Source of the DNA: Zoogloea sp. 1C4
Lineage (GTDB): Bacteria; Pseudomonadota; Gammaproteobacteria; Burkholderiales; Rhodocyclaceae
Length of the DNA: 64,000 nucleotides
Direction: 5' to 3'
Assembly: GCF_009469605.1 (NCBI RefSeq)
Contig: NZ_SSXU01000007.1
Span: 214,631-278,630, forward strand
A model generated the notes under the pieces. It made no database searches. It was not told the DNA's origin and was given only the letters and a program-made list of their open reading frames with translations. Of the stretch, positions 18,273 through 27,709 are shown one piece after another. Position 1 is the stretch's first letter, and the number at the start of each line of letters is the position of its first letter. The translations under genes were made by a program, and so were the position numbers.

Positions 18273-19433
18273 ATGAAACTCGCCACCCAACCCCTCTGGC
18301 TCGTCGGCTTCCGGCCGTTCTTCCTCCTCGCCTGCCTGGCCGGCCTGGCCCTGCCGGTGCTGTGGGCGCTCGTCTTCACCGGTCATCTGGCGCTGCCGGC
18401 GGCGCCTGTCGCGCCGGTTCAATGGCACGCCCACGAGATGTTCTTCGGCTTTGGCTGGGCGGTGATGGGCGGCTTCCTGCTCACCGCCACCAAGAACTGG
18501 GTGCAGGTGCGCGGCTACCACGGCGCGCCGCTCGTGGTGCTGGTGGCGGCGTGGTGCTTCGAGCGGGTCGGCATGGCTTTTGGCGGCGGCTGGCCGGCAT
18601 GGCTGTTCTGGCTGTCGAACCTGGCCTTCCTCGGCACCATTGTCGGCATGCTGCTCGCCACGCTGCTACGCCATCGCCAGCAGGACAGCTTCCGCGACAA
18701 TTATTTCTTCCTCCTCATCCTGCCCACCTTCCTCGCGGCCAAGCTGCTGGTGCTGGATGAGGCGCACTTCCAGGCCGGTGCGACGATGGCGGTGGGGCTG
18801 TTCCGGGTGGCTTTTCTGGTGATGCTGGAGCGCACGCTCACCCAGTTCATGAAGGGCGTGTTCCAGGTGGAGATCCTGCGGAGCCCGCGCCTCGACGGGG
18901 CGATCAAGTTCTCGGCGCTGGCGCTGGTCTTCCAGCCCTGGCTGCCTGTCTCGCTGGCGGGCGGGCTGCTCGCGATCTGCGCAAGCCTGCTGCTCGCGCG
19001 CTTCACCCGCTGGAAGCCGGGCCTGGCGATGACCCGCATCGACCTGGCGGTGATGTACCTCGGCTACCTGGCCATTACCCTCCAGCTGCTGGTCGAACTG
19101 GCCGGGCTCCTCGGCGCCCACGGCTGGACCGGCAGCGTGTCGATCCACCTGTTCACCTTCGGGGTGATGGGGCTGATCATCCCGCCGATGCTGGTGCGCA
19201 TCTCCAAGGGCCACACCGGCCGCAAGGTGGCCTTCGATGCCGGCGACAAGCTGCTGATCTGGATCATGCTGACGGGGCTGGTGGTGCGCGTGGTGCTGCC
19301 CCAGCTGGCGCCCGGCGCCTACATGGCGTGGGTGCATCTGGCGGCGACGTGCTGGTTCCTGTGCTTCGCGATCCTCGGTGGGCGGATGCTGCCGCGGCTG
19401 CTGAGCCCGCGCATCGACGGGAAGGAGCATTGA
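18273..19433 (+). CDS. nnrS: NnrS family membrane protein
   Basis: A polytopic membrane protein of 386 residues with about 12 helices. The family motif WHAHEMFFGFGWAVMGGFLLTA (residues about 49-70) and the later HLFTFGVMGLIIPPMLVRISKGHTGR are diagnostic. NnrS proteins bind heme and copper and relieve nitric-oxide stress in denitrifiers and pathogens. No denitrification reductase lies next to it. A CTGTT-N4-ATCAA sequence at 18186-18199 weakly resembles an FNR/Dnr site. Confidence 0.92.
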   Translation: MKLATQPLWLVGFRPFFLLACLAGLALPVLWALVFTGHLALPAAPVAPVQWHAHEMFFGFGWAVMGGFLLTATKNWVQVRGYHGAPLVVLVAAWCFERVGMAFGGGWPAWLFWLSNLAFLGTIVGMLLATLLRHRQQDSFRDNYFFLLILPTFLAAKLLVLDEAHFQAGATMAVGLFRVAFLVMLERTLTQFMKGVFQVEILRSPRLDGAIKFSALALVFQPWLPVSLAGGLLAICASLLLARFTRWKPGLAMTRIDLAVMYLGYLAITLQLLVELAGLLGAHGWTGSVSIHLFTFGVMGLIIPPMLVRISKGHTGRKVAFDAGDKLLIWIMLTGLVVRVVLPQLAPGAYMAWVHLAATCWFLCFAILGGRMLPRLLSPRIDGKEH

Positions 19434-19507
19434 GTCGCGGGGCGCGATGGTCTAACTTGTCATAATCTGGTCCGCATTTGCGGTGGCGGGCAGACGAGGA
19501 GAGGATC

Positions 19508-22033
19508 ATGCGTTACCCCAATCTGGGCGGTTGGCTGGGCGCCGCCGCATTTGCGCTATCCCCCGTCGTCGCTGCGATGACGCCGCCGGGCGCCGAGGAT
19601 CAGGCCTGTCGCCCGGTCGTGCCCCACGATGCGGATGCGGGCATCGCGATCACCCTGGCCGGCGGTGGCACCAAGGCCTCGTCGTTTGCGATGGGGGTGC
19701 TGGCGGCGTCGGTCACCAGCCAGCTTGATCTGAGCCGCGATCCCACCCGCTTCGACGGCTCCCTGTTCTGGCAGTCCGATGCGGTGTCGTCGGTGTCGGG
19801 CGGAAGCTACGCGGCGTTCTACGCCTACTCGCGGCTGATCCGCAACCGGCCCGAGGCCGGTGCGCCGCAGCCCGCCGACAAGAATCTGCAGCGCTATTTT
19901 CGCGACTGCATTCCGGCCGGCCTGCAGTCGCGTTTCTCACCGGAGCTGATCACCGCCGAAGCCGCCCGCCGCGGCATGCCGGAACAGGACCTGTTCTGCC
20001 CGACGCCGGTCGGCGCGGGCAGCCGCACCGATCCCGAGGCCCTGGCGGCCGCCCGCGCCTACTGGAACGGGGAGGGGCTGCGGCGCGACACCGTGCACCA
20101 GCAGTTCGTCCGCTGCCACGCCGACATCCTCACCTGGCAGCGCTGCGAATTCGGCAACTCCGTCGGCGCCCGCATCCGCAGCAACACGACTTACGGTGCC
20201 CTAGCGGGCGTGTGGTTGTCGTCGTTACCGATGGCGTGGGTGGCCAATACCATTTTCGACTGGCCGATCAACCTCTCGCCGCCGCGCATCGTCTATCGCG
20301 AAGGCATCGGCATCAGCTACGGCCTGGAACCGGTCGACGCCCGCGCCCTGGAGCGGGACATCAGCGAGGCTGCGCAGGTGGGGGCGGTCAGACACTTCGT
20401 GATCGACCAGGGCGCGGAGCGGGGCGAGACGAGCTTTGCCAACCACACGCCCCGCGACAGTGCCGAAGCCGGGCTGCTTGATCGTGGCGACGACGTCCGG
20501 ATCCGCCCCGATCCGGCGCGGATGACTTTTGCCGGGCTCGCCAGCCTCTACGCCGACGGACGCCAGTCGCCACCGCGCTGGGTCATCAACGCCACCGCGG
20601 CGCCGAGCCGCTCGATCCTCGGTTGGTTCGGTCGCAATGACACCAACTTCGACCGTGACATCTTCCACATGACCGCCGATCAGCAGTGCGCTGGCGGCGT
20701 GGGGGCGATCAACGTGGACGCTGCGCTGCCCGATCTCGAGAACCACGACCGCAGCTTTGAAAAAGGGCGTCGCAATGCTTCGTTGCTCACTGCGGTCAAT
20801 GCCTCGGCCGCGTTTTTCGATGCCAACCAGCGGGTGTATGGCCGGTCGTTCGTGCGCTTCAGCGCGGCGCTGGCGCAGCACGTCCTCAACCTCAACTGGG
20901 GGCTCGACCTGCGCAACATCGACGAGGCCGGCGTGCCCAAGGCCAGCGACGCCCGCCGGGCCATTCACCTGGCCCTGCCGGCGCCGCTCTACCTGGGCGA
21001 ATCCTATGCGGCTTACGTGACCGACCACGATCCGGTCTACGTGCGCCTGGTGGATGGTGGCTCGTCCGACAACCTGGGCGCCTACGCCCCCATCGTCGAG
21101 GGCGTGAAGGACGTGATCGTCTCCGATCACGCCGAGGACAAAGGCGGTTCGATGGGCGACCTGTGCCTGCTGCGCAACGAGCTGCTGATCCGCAAAGGCC
21201 TGCACCTGCACGTGCCGGGCCTCGCCGGCTGGCCGCGCGGCTGCTACGACGATCTGGTGCTGCGCCGCTCCAGCCGCCGCATGGCCGGCACCACCCAGGC
21301 CGCCAGAGATGCCCAGGCCGCGCTGGAGGGGGTGGGCGACGCGATGGACGCCCACGGGGAGCCGCGGGTCCGTTCATACCCGATCTGGGGCTGGCCTTAT
21401 CCCTTCCTGGCCGGCTGCGTGAGTCACGACGCGAGCCCCGACAGCTGTCTGACCGCGCCCCGGACCCGCCTGTGGATCATCAAGCCGGCCTTCGATTACC
21501 CCGACTGGCGGCGGCGCCAGACCGCGGAGCGCAGCGCCGACGACCGGGTGCTGACGCGATGCGGCGAGGACGACACGCTGCCCTGTGAGTCGTCCGCCTT
21601 TCTGGCGCGCCTGCTCGCCGGCAAGGGGGCCATCGACGACAACCTCCTCACGCCGATCTTCCCGCAGGACTCCACGGTGTCGATGACCATCAACTCCTAC
21701 GCCGATCTGGTGGGCGCCTACCGGGAGCTGGGCCGCCACTACACCGCGATCGCCACCGGCGAGCTGGACAAGGTGCGCGCCGAAGGGGCGGGCAGCCCGC
21801 GCTTCGCCGCGCTGTTGTGCCATCAGGCGGCCCACCCGATCCCGGCCGCGATGGCCGACAAGACCCTGGGCCTGTCGCTGCCCGACTACGAGTTCGCCCT
21901 TGAAAAATGGACCCGCGCCGAGCGGGACGCAGCCCGTTACCGCCGCGATCTGCCGTTCGCCGGCTGTTCGACCCTCGGCCTGCCGCTCTTTGCGCCGCTC
22001 ACGGTGGGCGATCGGGTGCCCAAGGCTTTTTGA
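19508..22033 (+). CDS. Large exported patatin-like phospholipase
   Basis: A protein of 841 residues with a signal peptide (MRYPNLGGWLGAAAFALSPVVAA), followed by a patatin fold. The oxyanion motif is AGGGTKASS (51-59), the nucleophile region SSVSGGS (Ser97; the first Gly of GxSxG is Ser here), and the second catalytic residue DGGSSDN near 516. The long insertion between the two catalytic parts is unusual compared with compact patatins of about 300 residues. Cysteines scattered through the mature part suggest disulfides and periplasmic or cell-surface location. ATG 19508 follows GAGGAGAGG. The substrate is unknown. Confidence 0.8.
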   Translation: MRYPNLGGWLGAAAFALSPVVAAMTPPGAEDQACRPVVPHDADAGIAITLAGGGTKASSFAMGVLAASVTSQLDLSRDPTRFDGSLFWQSDAVSSVSGGSYAAFYAYSRLIRNRPEAGAPQPADKNLQRYFRDCIPAGLQSRFSPELITAEAARRGMPEQDLFCPTPVGAGSRTDPEALAAARAYWNGEGLRRDTVHQQFVRCHADILTWQRCEFGNSVGARIRSNTTYGALAGVWLSSLPMAWVANTIFDWPINLSPPRIVYREGIGISYGLEPVDARALERDISEAAQVGAVRHFVIDQGAERGETSFANHTPRDSAEAGLLDRGDDVRIRPDPARMTFAGLASLYADGRQSPPRWVINATAAPSRSILGWFGRNDTNFDRDIFHMTADQQCAGGVGAINVDAALPDLENHDRSFEKGRRNASLLTAVNASAAFFDANQRVYGRSFVRFSAALAQHVLNLNWGLDLRNIDEAGVPKASDARRAIHLALPAPLYLGESYAAYVTDHDPVYVRLVDGGSSDNLGAYAPIVEGVKDVIVSDHAEDKGGSMGDLCLLRNELLIRKGLHLHVPGLAGWPRGCYDDLVLRRSSRRMAGTTQAARDAQAALEGVGDAMDAHGEPRVRSYPIWGWPYPFLAGCVSHDASPDSCLTAPRTRLWIIKPAFDYPDWRRRQTAERSADDRVLTRCGEDDTLPCESSAFLARLLAGKGAIDDNLLTPIFPQDSTVSMTINSYADLVGAYRELGRHYTAIATGELDKVRAEGAGSPRFAALLCHQAAHPIPAAMADKTLGLSLPDYEFALEKWTRAERDAARYRRDLPFAGCSTLGLPLFAPLTVGDRVPKAF

Positions 22034-22135
22034 GTCGGCCTGTCATCGGTCAAGGCGAGCCCCGGCGGGTGACGCTAGCCTGAATCGCCGCGCTGGTTTC
22101 CGGCCGGCGATTCCCGTTTTGAGTGGAGCGTCGCA

Positions 22136-22747
22136 ATGCCTTACCCGCCGTTTTTCGATCTCGTACCCCGTCTGCGCCTGCGCGACCCCCTGGCCGACTT
22201 TCTCGGCGCCTTCGACGGCGGTTTCGTCGAATACGGCTACCTGGACGCCGTCAAACTGGCCGGGCATTCGTGCCCGACGGTGGCGAGCGCCTACTGGCTG
22301 ACCCGCCAGGCGCTGATGGCCCTGTACGGCGACGCCGTGCCCGAACGTGGCGCCGTGAAGGTCAGCTTCCGGGAAGGGCGCAGCGAAGGCGTCACCGGCG
22401 TGATCGCCAATGTGGTGACGATGCTCACCGGCAGCACCACCGACAGCGGCTTCAAGGGCCTCGCCGGGCGCTTCGACCGCCGCAACCTGATGGCCTTTGA
22501 TGTCAGCCAGCCCCTCGGCCTGCGCTTCACCCGGGTCGATACCGGCCGCACGGTGGATGCCGAGGCCCACCTGCGTCAGGTGCCAGCCGACCCCCGGATG
22601 GCGCCGCTGATGCAGCGCTGCCTGTCGGGCGTGGCCAGCCCGGATGAGGCGCAGGACTTCCGCGGCCTGTGGCAGGCCCGGGTGCGCAGCGTGCTGCTGG
22701 ATCACGGCGACGATCCGGCGGTGTTCGTGATCCGCCCGGCCGAGTGA
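22136..22747 (+). CDS. FmdE-like domain protein with GHSCP motif
   Basis: A soluble protein of 203 residues. LAGHSCPTVASAYWLTRQAL (His44, Cys46) followed by GVTGVIANVVTMLTGSTTD resembles the FmdE domain (formylmethanofuran dehydrogenase subunit E type), which binds a metal through a H-x-C pattern near the N-terminus. It lacks the C-terminal zinc ribbon of archaeal FmdE. It is 13 nt upstream of the next gene and presumably co-transcribed. The role is unknown; a metal- or sulfur-trafficking function is only a guess. Confidence 0.6.
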   Translation: MPYPPFFDLVPRLRLRDPLADFLGAFDGGFVEYGYLDAVKLAGHSCPTVASAYWLTRQALMALYGDAVPERGAVKVSFREGRSEGVTGVIANVVTMLTGSTTDSGFKGLAGRFDRRNLMAFDVSQPLGLRFTRVDTGRTVDAEAHLRQVPADPRMAPLMQRCLSGVASPDEAQDFRGLWQARVRSVLLDHGDDPAVFVIRPAE

Positions 22748-22760
22748 CAAGGAGCCCGCG

Positions 22761-23291
22761 ATGAGTGACCGCCCCCGCCGCCCCGACGAGCCCGAAACCC
22801 CGGCCCAATCCTCGCCGCCGTGTTACGCGGCGGAGTTTCCCGGCTACTTCGGCGAGACCGCCGAGGGGCCCGATCCCGAAACCATCGAACGCCTCAACGC
22901 GCTGCTCGAAGCGGAGCGTGCCGGCGCCCGGGTGCTGGCCATCCTGCGCGACGGGCTCGACAGCCGCAGCCCCGTCCGTGGGGTGCTGGAGCGCCTGCAG
23001 AAGGACGAGGGCGCCAACGCGGTGGCGCTCTACAAGACCATCCAGCGCCTGGGCGGCGTGGCGTCCCATGACACCGGCGCCTTCGTCCAGAAGACGCTGG
23101 CCATCGACGGGCTCGCGGCGCGGCTGCAGTTTGTGAACAAGGGCCAGGCCTGGGTGGTGCGCAAGATCGAGGAGGTGCTGCCGATGGTGCCGGACGATCT
23201 GGCGCGGTCGATGCTCGACGAGATGCGCCGCTCGCATATCGACAACATCGCCGCCTGCGGGGCGCTGCTGCTGGAAGGCCTGGCCGACTAA
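22761..23291 (+). CDS. Helical protein, DUF6306/ferritin-like fold candidate
   Basis: A protein of 176 residues with a Pro-rich N-terminal 40 residues, then an all-alpha domain. ETIERLNALLEAERAGARVL has the spacing of the first helix of ferritin-like bundles (Glu and nearby His side chains), and a later segment contains RSHIDNIAACGALL. This matches the DUF6306-type proteins of proteobacteria as I recall them. The start has AAGGAG correctly spaced. It follows the FmdE-like gene by 13 nt, and its stop codon overlaps the LysR stop on the other strand. Function is unknown. Confidence 0.6.
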   Translation: MSDRPRRPDEPETPAQSSPPCYAAEFPGYFGETAEGPDPETIERLNALLEAERAGARVLAILRDGLDSRSPVRGVLERLQKDEGANAVALYKTIQRLGGVASHDTGAFVQKTLAIDGLAARLQFVNKGQAWVVRKIEEVLPMVPDDLARSMLDEMRRSHIDNIAACGALLLEGLAD

Positions 23292-24205
23292 GCTGGCTGA
23301 CCGGGAACCAGCCCGACCACCTGCTCGCGCAGCCAGCTGACCGCCGGGTCCACGTGGTTGCGCGGATGCCATGCCATGCGCAGGCCAAAGCCGCCGTCGT
23401 CGAAGGGCAGCTCGAACATGTCGAGCACGTTGGCAAAGCGGCTCATCAGCATCGACGGCAGGGTGCACACGTAATCCGAGTAGCGCAGGATCTCGGGCAC
23501 CAGCATGAACTTCTCCACCGACAACACCACGCTGCGCCTGCGGCCGAGCGCGGCGAGCGTCTCGTCCACATAGCCCCGCATGCTGCCGCCGATCTCGGTG
23601 ACCAGCACGTGCGAAAGCTGGCAGTAGGCGTCCAGATCCACCGGCCCGATGCCCCGCGGGTGGGCCTTGCGCTGGGCCATCACGAAGCGCCCGTGGAGCA
23701 GCGGGCGGGTCTTCATCGACGGCGGCAGCAGGCGGTCGGACGCCAGCAGCAGATCCACCTCGCCGCGCTCCATCTGGGGCGCGATCAGCCCCACGTCGGG
23801 GTTGCGGAAGGTGAGCTTCAGCCCGGGCCCGGCCAGCGCCGAGATGCGTTCGATCAGCGGCAGGCCCAGCACCACCATCGCCGTGTCGTTGGCGGCGATC
23901 TGGAAGGTGCGCTCGTCCTTTTTCGGATCGAAGCTGGGCTGGTGGCTCACCACCGATTCCAGATCCTTCAGCGCCGAATGCAGCGCCGGGCCCAGGGCCA
24001 GCGCCCGCGCGGTGGGCGTCATGCCGCGGCCGGTCTCGGCGGGCAGCAGCAGCGGATCGCCGAACAGCTGGCGCAGCCGCGCCAGATGCGCCGACAGGGA
24101 CGGCTGGCTCATGTGCAGGCGGCGAGCGGCGCGGGTCACGTTGCACTCGGCGAGGAGCGCGTCGAGGGACACGAGGAGGTTCAGGTCGATCTGGCGCAGG
24201 TCCAT
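23288..24205 (-). CDS. LysR-type transcriptional regulator
   Basis: A protein of 305 residues with an N-terminal winged helix (LNLLVSLDALLAECNVTRAARRLHMSQPSLSAHLARLRQLFGD) and a C-terminal effector-binding domain of the NodD/LinR-like subgroup (DERTFQIAANDTAMVVLGLPLI). It is divergent from the small helical protein and the aldehyde dehydrogenase, 129 bp apart, and LysR proteins commonly control the divergent gene. Its stop overlaps the stop of the preceding plus-strand gene (CTAA, 23288-23291). Confidence 0.93.
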   Translation of the reverse strand: MDLRQIDLNLLVSLDALLAECNVTRAARRLHMSQPSLSAHLARLRQLFGDPLLLPAETGRGMTPTARALALGPALHSALKDLESVVSHQPSFDPKKDERTFQIAANDTAMVVLGLPLIERISALAGPGLKLTFRNPDVGLIAPQMERGEVDLLLASDRLLPPSMKTRPLLHGRFVMAQRKAHPRGIGPVDLDAYCQLSHVLVTEIGGSMRGYVDETLAALGRRRSVVLSVEKFMLVPEILRYSDYVCTLPSMLMSRFANVLDMFELPFDDGGFGLRMAWHPRNHVDPAVSWLREQVVGLVPGQPA

Positions 24206-24262
24206 CGGGTTGTCGGCTCGGAGGTATCGGCTACGGTTATGGGTCGAATATCAACAATCGAT

Positions 24263-24291
24263 TTCAAATATATGTCCCCGGCCCCTACACT
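24263..24291 (+). promoter_or_regulatory. Candidate promoter in the LysR/aldehyde-dehydrogenase intergenic region
   Basis: TTCAAA (24263-24268) and TACACT (24286-24291) are spaced 17 nt and lie 44 bp before the small gene. An AT-rich stretch just upstream (24247-24272, with ATAT at each end) is a plausible LysR binding region. Confidence 0.45.
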
Positions 24292-24334
24292 GCAACTCAT
24301 CCGCTGCCCCGGGCAGCATCGAAAGGAGTGCCAG

Positions 24335-24601
24335 ATGGACATCGTCGAAACCCTGCGGGCGATCCCCGCGAACCGTGACCTGCACGACCAGGCAGCCCAC
24401 GAGATCGAACGCCTGCGCGCCGAAAACGAGATCCTGCGCACGGCGATGGCCTGCGCCGACATCGCCATGGCCGGCGCGCCGATCTGGCATGCCCGCCACC
24501 GGGAACTGGCCGAGATCATCGCCAGTCTGCAGCAGGCACTAGCCGAGGCCGCGAAGGCCGAAGCCCGCTACATCGAAACCCACCCGCGCCTGGCGGCCTG
24601 A
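24335..24601 (+). CDS. Small helical protein of unknown function
   Basis: A protein of 88 residues, almost entirely predicted helix with heptad-like spacing ([20 protein letters not shown], then [20 protein letters not shown]). The start ATG 24335 has AAGGAG eight bases upstream. It lies 28 nt ahead of the aldehyde dehydrogenase gene and is probably the first gene of that operon. It is not recognised; a short coiled-coil oligomer is the likely structure. Confidence 0.7.
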   Translation: MDIVETLRAIPANRDLHDQAAHEIERLRAENEILRTAMACADIAMAGAPIWHARHRELAEIIASLQQALAEAAKAEARYIETHPRLAA

Positions 24602-24629
24602 CCCGCCGCGCTTACGACGAGGAACCTCC

Positions 24630-26066
24630 ATGCGCTACCCCGACACCCGCCTGCTGATCGACGGCCAGTGGCAGGACGCCGCCGACGGCCGCACGCTGCC
24701 CGTGGCAAACCCCGCCACCGGCGCCGAGATAGGCCGCGTCGCCCACGCCGGCATCGCTGACCTGGACCGCGCCCTCGCCGCCGCCCAGAAGGGCTTCGAA
24801 CTGTGGCGCGACGTGCCCGCCAACGAACGCCAGAAGACCATGCGCCGCGCCGCCGTGCTGCTGCGCGAGCGGGCCGACGCCATCGCCACGATCCTCACCC
24901 TGGAGAACGGCAAGCCGCTGGCCGAGGCGAAGATCGAGACCCTCGCCGCCGCCGACATCATCGAGTGGTTCGCCGACGAGGGGATGCGCGTGTACGGCCG
25001 CGTGGTGCCTGCCCGCAACCTGGCGGTGCGCCAGCTGGTGCTGAAGGACCCGGTCGGCCCGGTGGCGGCCTTCACGCCGTGGAACTTCCCGATCAACCAG
25101 GCGGTGCGCAAGGTGTCGGCGGCGCTCGCCACCGGCTGCTCGATCATCGTCAAGGCCGCCGAGGAAACCCCGGCCGCGCCGGCCGAGCTGATCCGCGCTT
25201 TCGTGGATGCGGGCGTGCCGGCGGGTGTCATCGGGTTGGTCTATGGCAACCCCGCCGAGATATCGGGCTACCTGATACCTCATCCGGTGATCCGCAAGAT
25301 CAGCTTCACCGGCTCGACCGTGGTCGGCAAGCAGCTGGCGGCGCTCGCCGGCCAGCACATGAAGCGGGTGACGATGGAACTGGGCGGCCACGCGCCGGTG
25401 ATCGTCGCCGACGACGCCGACCTCGATCTGGCGGTCACCGTCGCTGGCGGCGCCAAGTTCCGCAACGCTGGCCAGGTGTGCATCTCGCCGACGCGCTTCC
25501 TGGTGCACGAGAGCGTGCGCGCCGAATTCACCACCCGGCTGGCCGCCCACGCGGCGTCGCTCAAGGTGGGCGACGGCCTCACCGAAGGCACCCAGATGGG
25601 GCCGCTGGCCAACCCACGCCGGGTGGCGGCGATGGCCGACTTCATCGGCGACGCGGTGGCCCGGGGCGTCACCGTCGCTGCGGGCGGCGCGCGGATCGGC
25701 GAGACCGGCAACTTCTTCGCCCCGACCGTGCTGGCCGACGTGCCGCTGGACGCCAAGGTCTTCAACGATGAGCCTTTCGGCCCGGTGGCGGCGGTGCGCG
25801 GCTTCAACACCCTCGACGAAGCCATCCTGGAGGCCAACCGGCTGCCCTACGGCCTCGCCGGTTACGCCTTCACCACGTCTCTCAAGCATGCGCACCAGCT
25901 CGCCCGGCGGGTCGAGGTGGGCATGTTGTGGATCAACCAGCCGGCGGCCCCGTGGGTCGAGATGCCTTTTGGCGGCCTGAAGGATTCAGGCTATGGTTCT
26001 GAAGGCGGCAGTGAAGCCCTCGAGCCCTATCTCAACACCCGCGCGGTGTCGATTCTCAACGCCTGA
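24630..26066 (+). CDS. NAD(P)-dependent aldehyde dehydrogenase, succinate-semialdehyde type
   Basis: An aldehyde dehydrogenase of 478 residues. The cofactor fold has TPWNFP (149-154) and FTGSTVVGK, the general base is Glu250 (MELGGHAP), and the catalytic nucleophile is Cys284 (NAGQVCISP). Sequence style is that of GabD/SSADH, which oxidises succinate semialdehyde or a related short semialdehyde to the acid. The usual Arg residues of succinate binding cannot be confirmed by eye, so substrate is uncertain. A LysR regulator is divergent from its operon, and an ABM-domain gene follows 13 nt downstream. Confidence 0.9.
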   Translation: MRYPDTRLLIDGQWQDAADGRTLPVANPATGAEIGRVAHAGIADLDRALAAAQKGFELWRDVPANERQKTMRRAAVLLRERADAIATILTLENGKPLAEAKIETLAAADIIEWFADEGMRVYGRVVPARNLAVRQLVLKDPVGPVAAFTPWNFPINQAVRKVSAALATGCSIIVKAAEETPAAPAELIRAFVDAGVPAGVIGLVYGNPAEISGYLIPHPVIRKISFTGSTVVGKQLAALAGQHMKRVTMELGGHAPVIVADDADLDLAVTVAGGAKFRNAGQVCISPTRFLVHESVRAEFTTRLAAHAASLKVGDGLTEGTQMGPLANPRRVAAMADFIGDAVARGVTVAAGGARIGETGNFFAPTVLADVPLDAKVFNDEPFGPVAAVRGFNTLDEAILEANRLPYGLAGYAFTTSLKHAHQLARRVEVGMLWINQPAAPWVEMPFGGLKDSGYGSEGGSEALEPYLNTRAVSILNA

Positions 26067-26079
26067 CCCAGAGACAGCC

Positions 26080-26658
26080 ATGGACGCCAGAACCCCCGCC
26101 GCCGCCCAGCCCGGCCACGTCACCCGCATCGCCCGCCGCCGCGCCCAGCCGGGCAAGGAGCGCGAGTACGAGACCATCGTCCGCGAGATGTTCCAGTACA
26201 TGCAGAAGACCCCGGGCTTCCTGGGCGCCGAGATGATCCCGCCCCACACGCCCGGCGAGGAGTATCAGGTGGTGGTTCATTTTGCCTCCGAGGCCGCCCT
26301 GGCCGGCTGGGACGCCTGCCCGGGCCGGGCCGAGATGCACCGGCGCCTGCGCGAGGTGGCCGACGCAGAGCCGGACTACCGTAGCCTGTCGGGCCTCGAG
26401 GCGTGGTTCGCCCCGGCGGTGGTGCCGGCCTCGATGCATCCGCCCCGGGCGCGCATGGCGCTGGTCACGTGGATGGGCATCTTCCCGACGGTGTCGCTGG
26501 TGCTGTGGCTGATCGAGCCGCTGGTGCGCCCGTATCTGCCCTTCCTGCCCAAGGTTGCGCTGCTCACCGGGCTGATCGTGGCGACCATGACCTGGGTGGT
26601 GATGCCGCGCCTCACCAAGCTGATGCGGGGCTTTCTCAACCCGCATCTCAAGCAGTAG
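26080..26658 (+). CDS. Antibiotic-biosynthesis-monooxygenase (ABM) domain membrane protein
   Basis: A protein of 192 residues: an ABM ferredoxin-like domain at about 10-110 (HVTRIARRRAQPGKEREYE, then TPGFLGAEMIPP) and two C-terminal membrane helices at about 130-175. Such fusions are common in proteobacteria; they may act on quinones or reactive small molecules, but function is unproven. The start at ATG 26080 replaces a longer frame that overlaps the dehydrogenase. It follows that gene by 13 nt, so it is probably co-transcribed, and it is ended by a strong terminator. Confidence 0.82.
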   Translation: MDARTPAAAQPGHVTRIARRRAQPGKEREYETIVREMFQYMQKTPGFLGAEMIPPHTPGEEYQVVVHFASEAALAGWDACPGRAEMHRRLREVADAEPDYRSLSGLEAWFAPAVVPASMHPPRARMALVTWMGIFPTVSLVLWLIEPLVRPYLPFLPKVALLTGLIVATMTWVVMPRLTKLMRGFLNPHLKQ

Positions 26659-26682
26659 CCGAGCCGGCTTTCCGGCTTGCCG

Positions 26683-26718
26683 ACGGGCCATCCGCAGCGC
26701 TGCGGATGGCCCGTTTTC
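26683..26718 (+). terminator. Intrinsic terminator after the ABM-domain gene
   Basis: A perfect 14-bp stem (26683-26696 with 26701-26714) around GCGC, followed by TTTT. Confidence 0.92.
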
Positions 26719-26837
26719 ATTGATGAAACGCAAGGGAAAAATAAAAACTGATCCGCCCGGATCGGTGCAAAACTGTGCCGGTCGGGCCCGCTCGCAGCGG
26801 GATACAGTGGGGCCCGGAATCTTCTTGGGAGCAGTCG

Positions 26838-27434
26838 ATGGAACTCGCAGTAGCACCCCCGGCCGGGCGGTCGATGCTGGCGGGCTCGGTGCCGGGCAAC
26901 CGGGGCATCTGGGTGGGCATCCTGTGCGAACTCACCGAGTTTGCGCTGATGTTCGTGGCCTGGGCGTGGTTCCGGTTCAACCATCCGGAGGATTTTCGCG
27001 CCGGCTCGGCGATGCTCCTCACCGGCGCCGGCATCGCCAACACGGTGGTGATGCTCACCAGCGGCTATTTTGCGGTGCGCGCGCTGCTGGCGATCCGCCG
27101 GGGCGAATCCCGCGCGGCCAGCAACTGGCTGATCGGCACGCTCGTGGGTGGCATCGGCTTCCTGCTCATCAAGGCGTGGGAGTTCCACTGGAACATCGAG
27201 CACGGCGTGGTGGGCACCGGCAACAGCTTCGTGGCGATGTACTACTACCTCACCTTCAACCATCTGGTGCATGTGGTGTGGGGCTGCCTCGGGCTGATCT
27301 GGGCGATCCTGCGCTGCCGTTTCGGCGCCTACAGCCCCGATGACCACGAAGGCCTGGAGGCGGCGACGCTGTACTGGCACGCCACCGATCTGGCGTGGAT
27401 CGTGATCTTTCCGCTGCTCTATGTGCTGAGGTGA
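26838..27434 (+). CDS. norE: Cytochrome c oxidase subunit III-like protein, NorE type
   Basis: A heme-copper oxidase subunit III family protein of 198 residues with about five membrane helices. GIWVGILCELTEFALMFVAWAWF and FLLIKAWEFHWNIEHG carry the conserved Glu residues of the family, and FNHLVHVVWGCLGLIWA is typical of NorE. NorE helps nitric-oxide reductase function without being catalytic. GGGAG lies 6 nt before ATG 26838. The next gene overlaps by one base (TGATG). No norCB is in the window. Confidence 0.85.
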   Translation: MELAVAPPAGRSMLAGSVPGNRGIWVGILCELTEFALMFVAWAWFRFNHPEDFRAGSAMLLTGAGIANTVVMLTSGYFAVRALLAIRRGESRAASNWLIGTLVGGIGFLLIKAWEFHWNIEHGVVGTGNSFVAMYYYLTFNHLVHVVWGCLGLIWAILRCRFGAYSPDDHEGLEAATLYWHATDLAWIVIFPLLYVLR

Positions 27435-27709
27435 TGGCGATGACGACACGTACGTCCCCCGAACGGCAGGCCACGTGGGTGTGGCTGGGCCTGGTGGCGC
27501 TGACCCTCGGCAGCGCCTGGCTGGGCGAGAGTGCGGCCTCGGCGATGGTGCTGGCCGCGGTGGTGGCCGGCATCGTGGCGGTGAAGGGCCTGCTGGTGAT
27601 CCGTCACTACATGGGGCTCACCGAGGTCGGCTCGCGGCTGCGTCTGGTGATGCGGCTGTACTTCGTGGTGGTGCCGGCGTTGATCCTGCTTGCCGGCAGC
27701 CTCGCCTGA
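27434..27709 (+). CDS. norF: Cytochrome c oxidase subunit IV-like small membrane protein, NorF type
   Basis: A protein of 91 residues with three membrane helices. The pattern ERQATWVWLGLVALTLGSAWL, then AAVVAGIVAVKGLLVIRHYMGL, matches NorF/subunit-IV proteins. Its ATG overlaps the norE stop, indicating translational coupling. It is assumed to work with NorE. Confidence 0.8.
   Translation: MAMTTRTSPERQATWVWLGLVALTLGSAWLGESAASAMVLAAVVAGIVAVKGLLVIRHYMGLTEVGSRLRLVMRLYFVVVPALILLAGSLA

Noticed and set aside
26720..26733. TTGATGAAACGCAA upstream of norE as an FNR/NnrR site
   Set aside because: Only one half matches either consensus, and no -10 box lies at a suitable distance.
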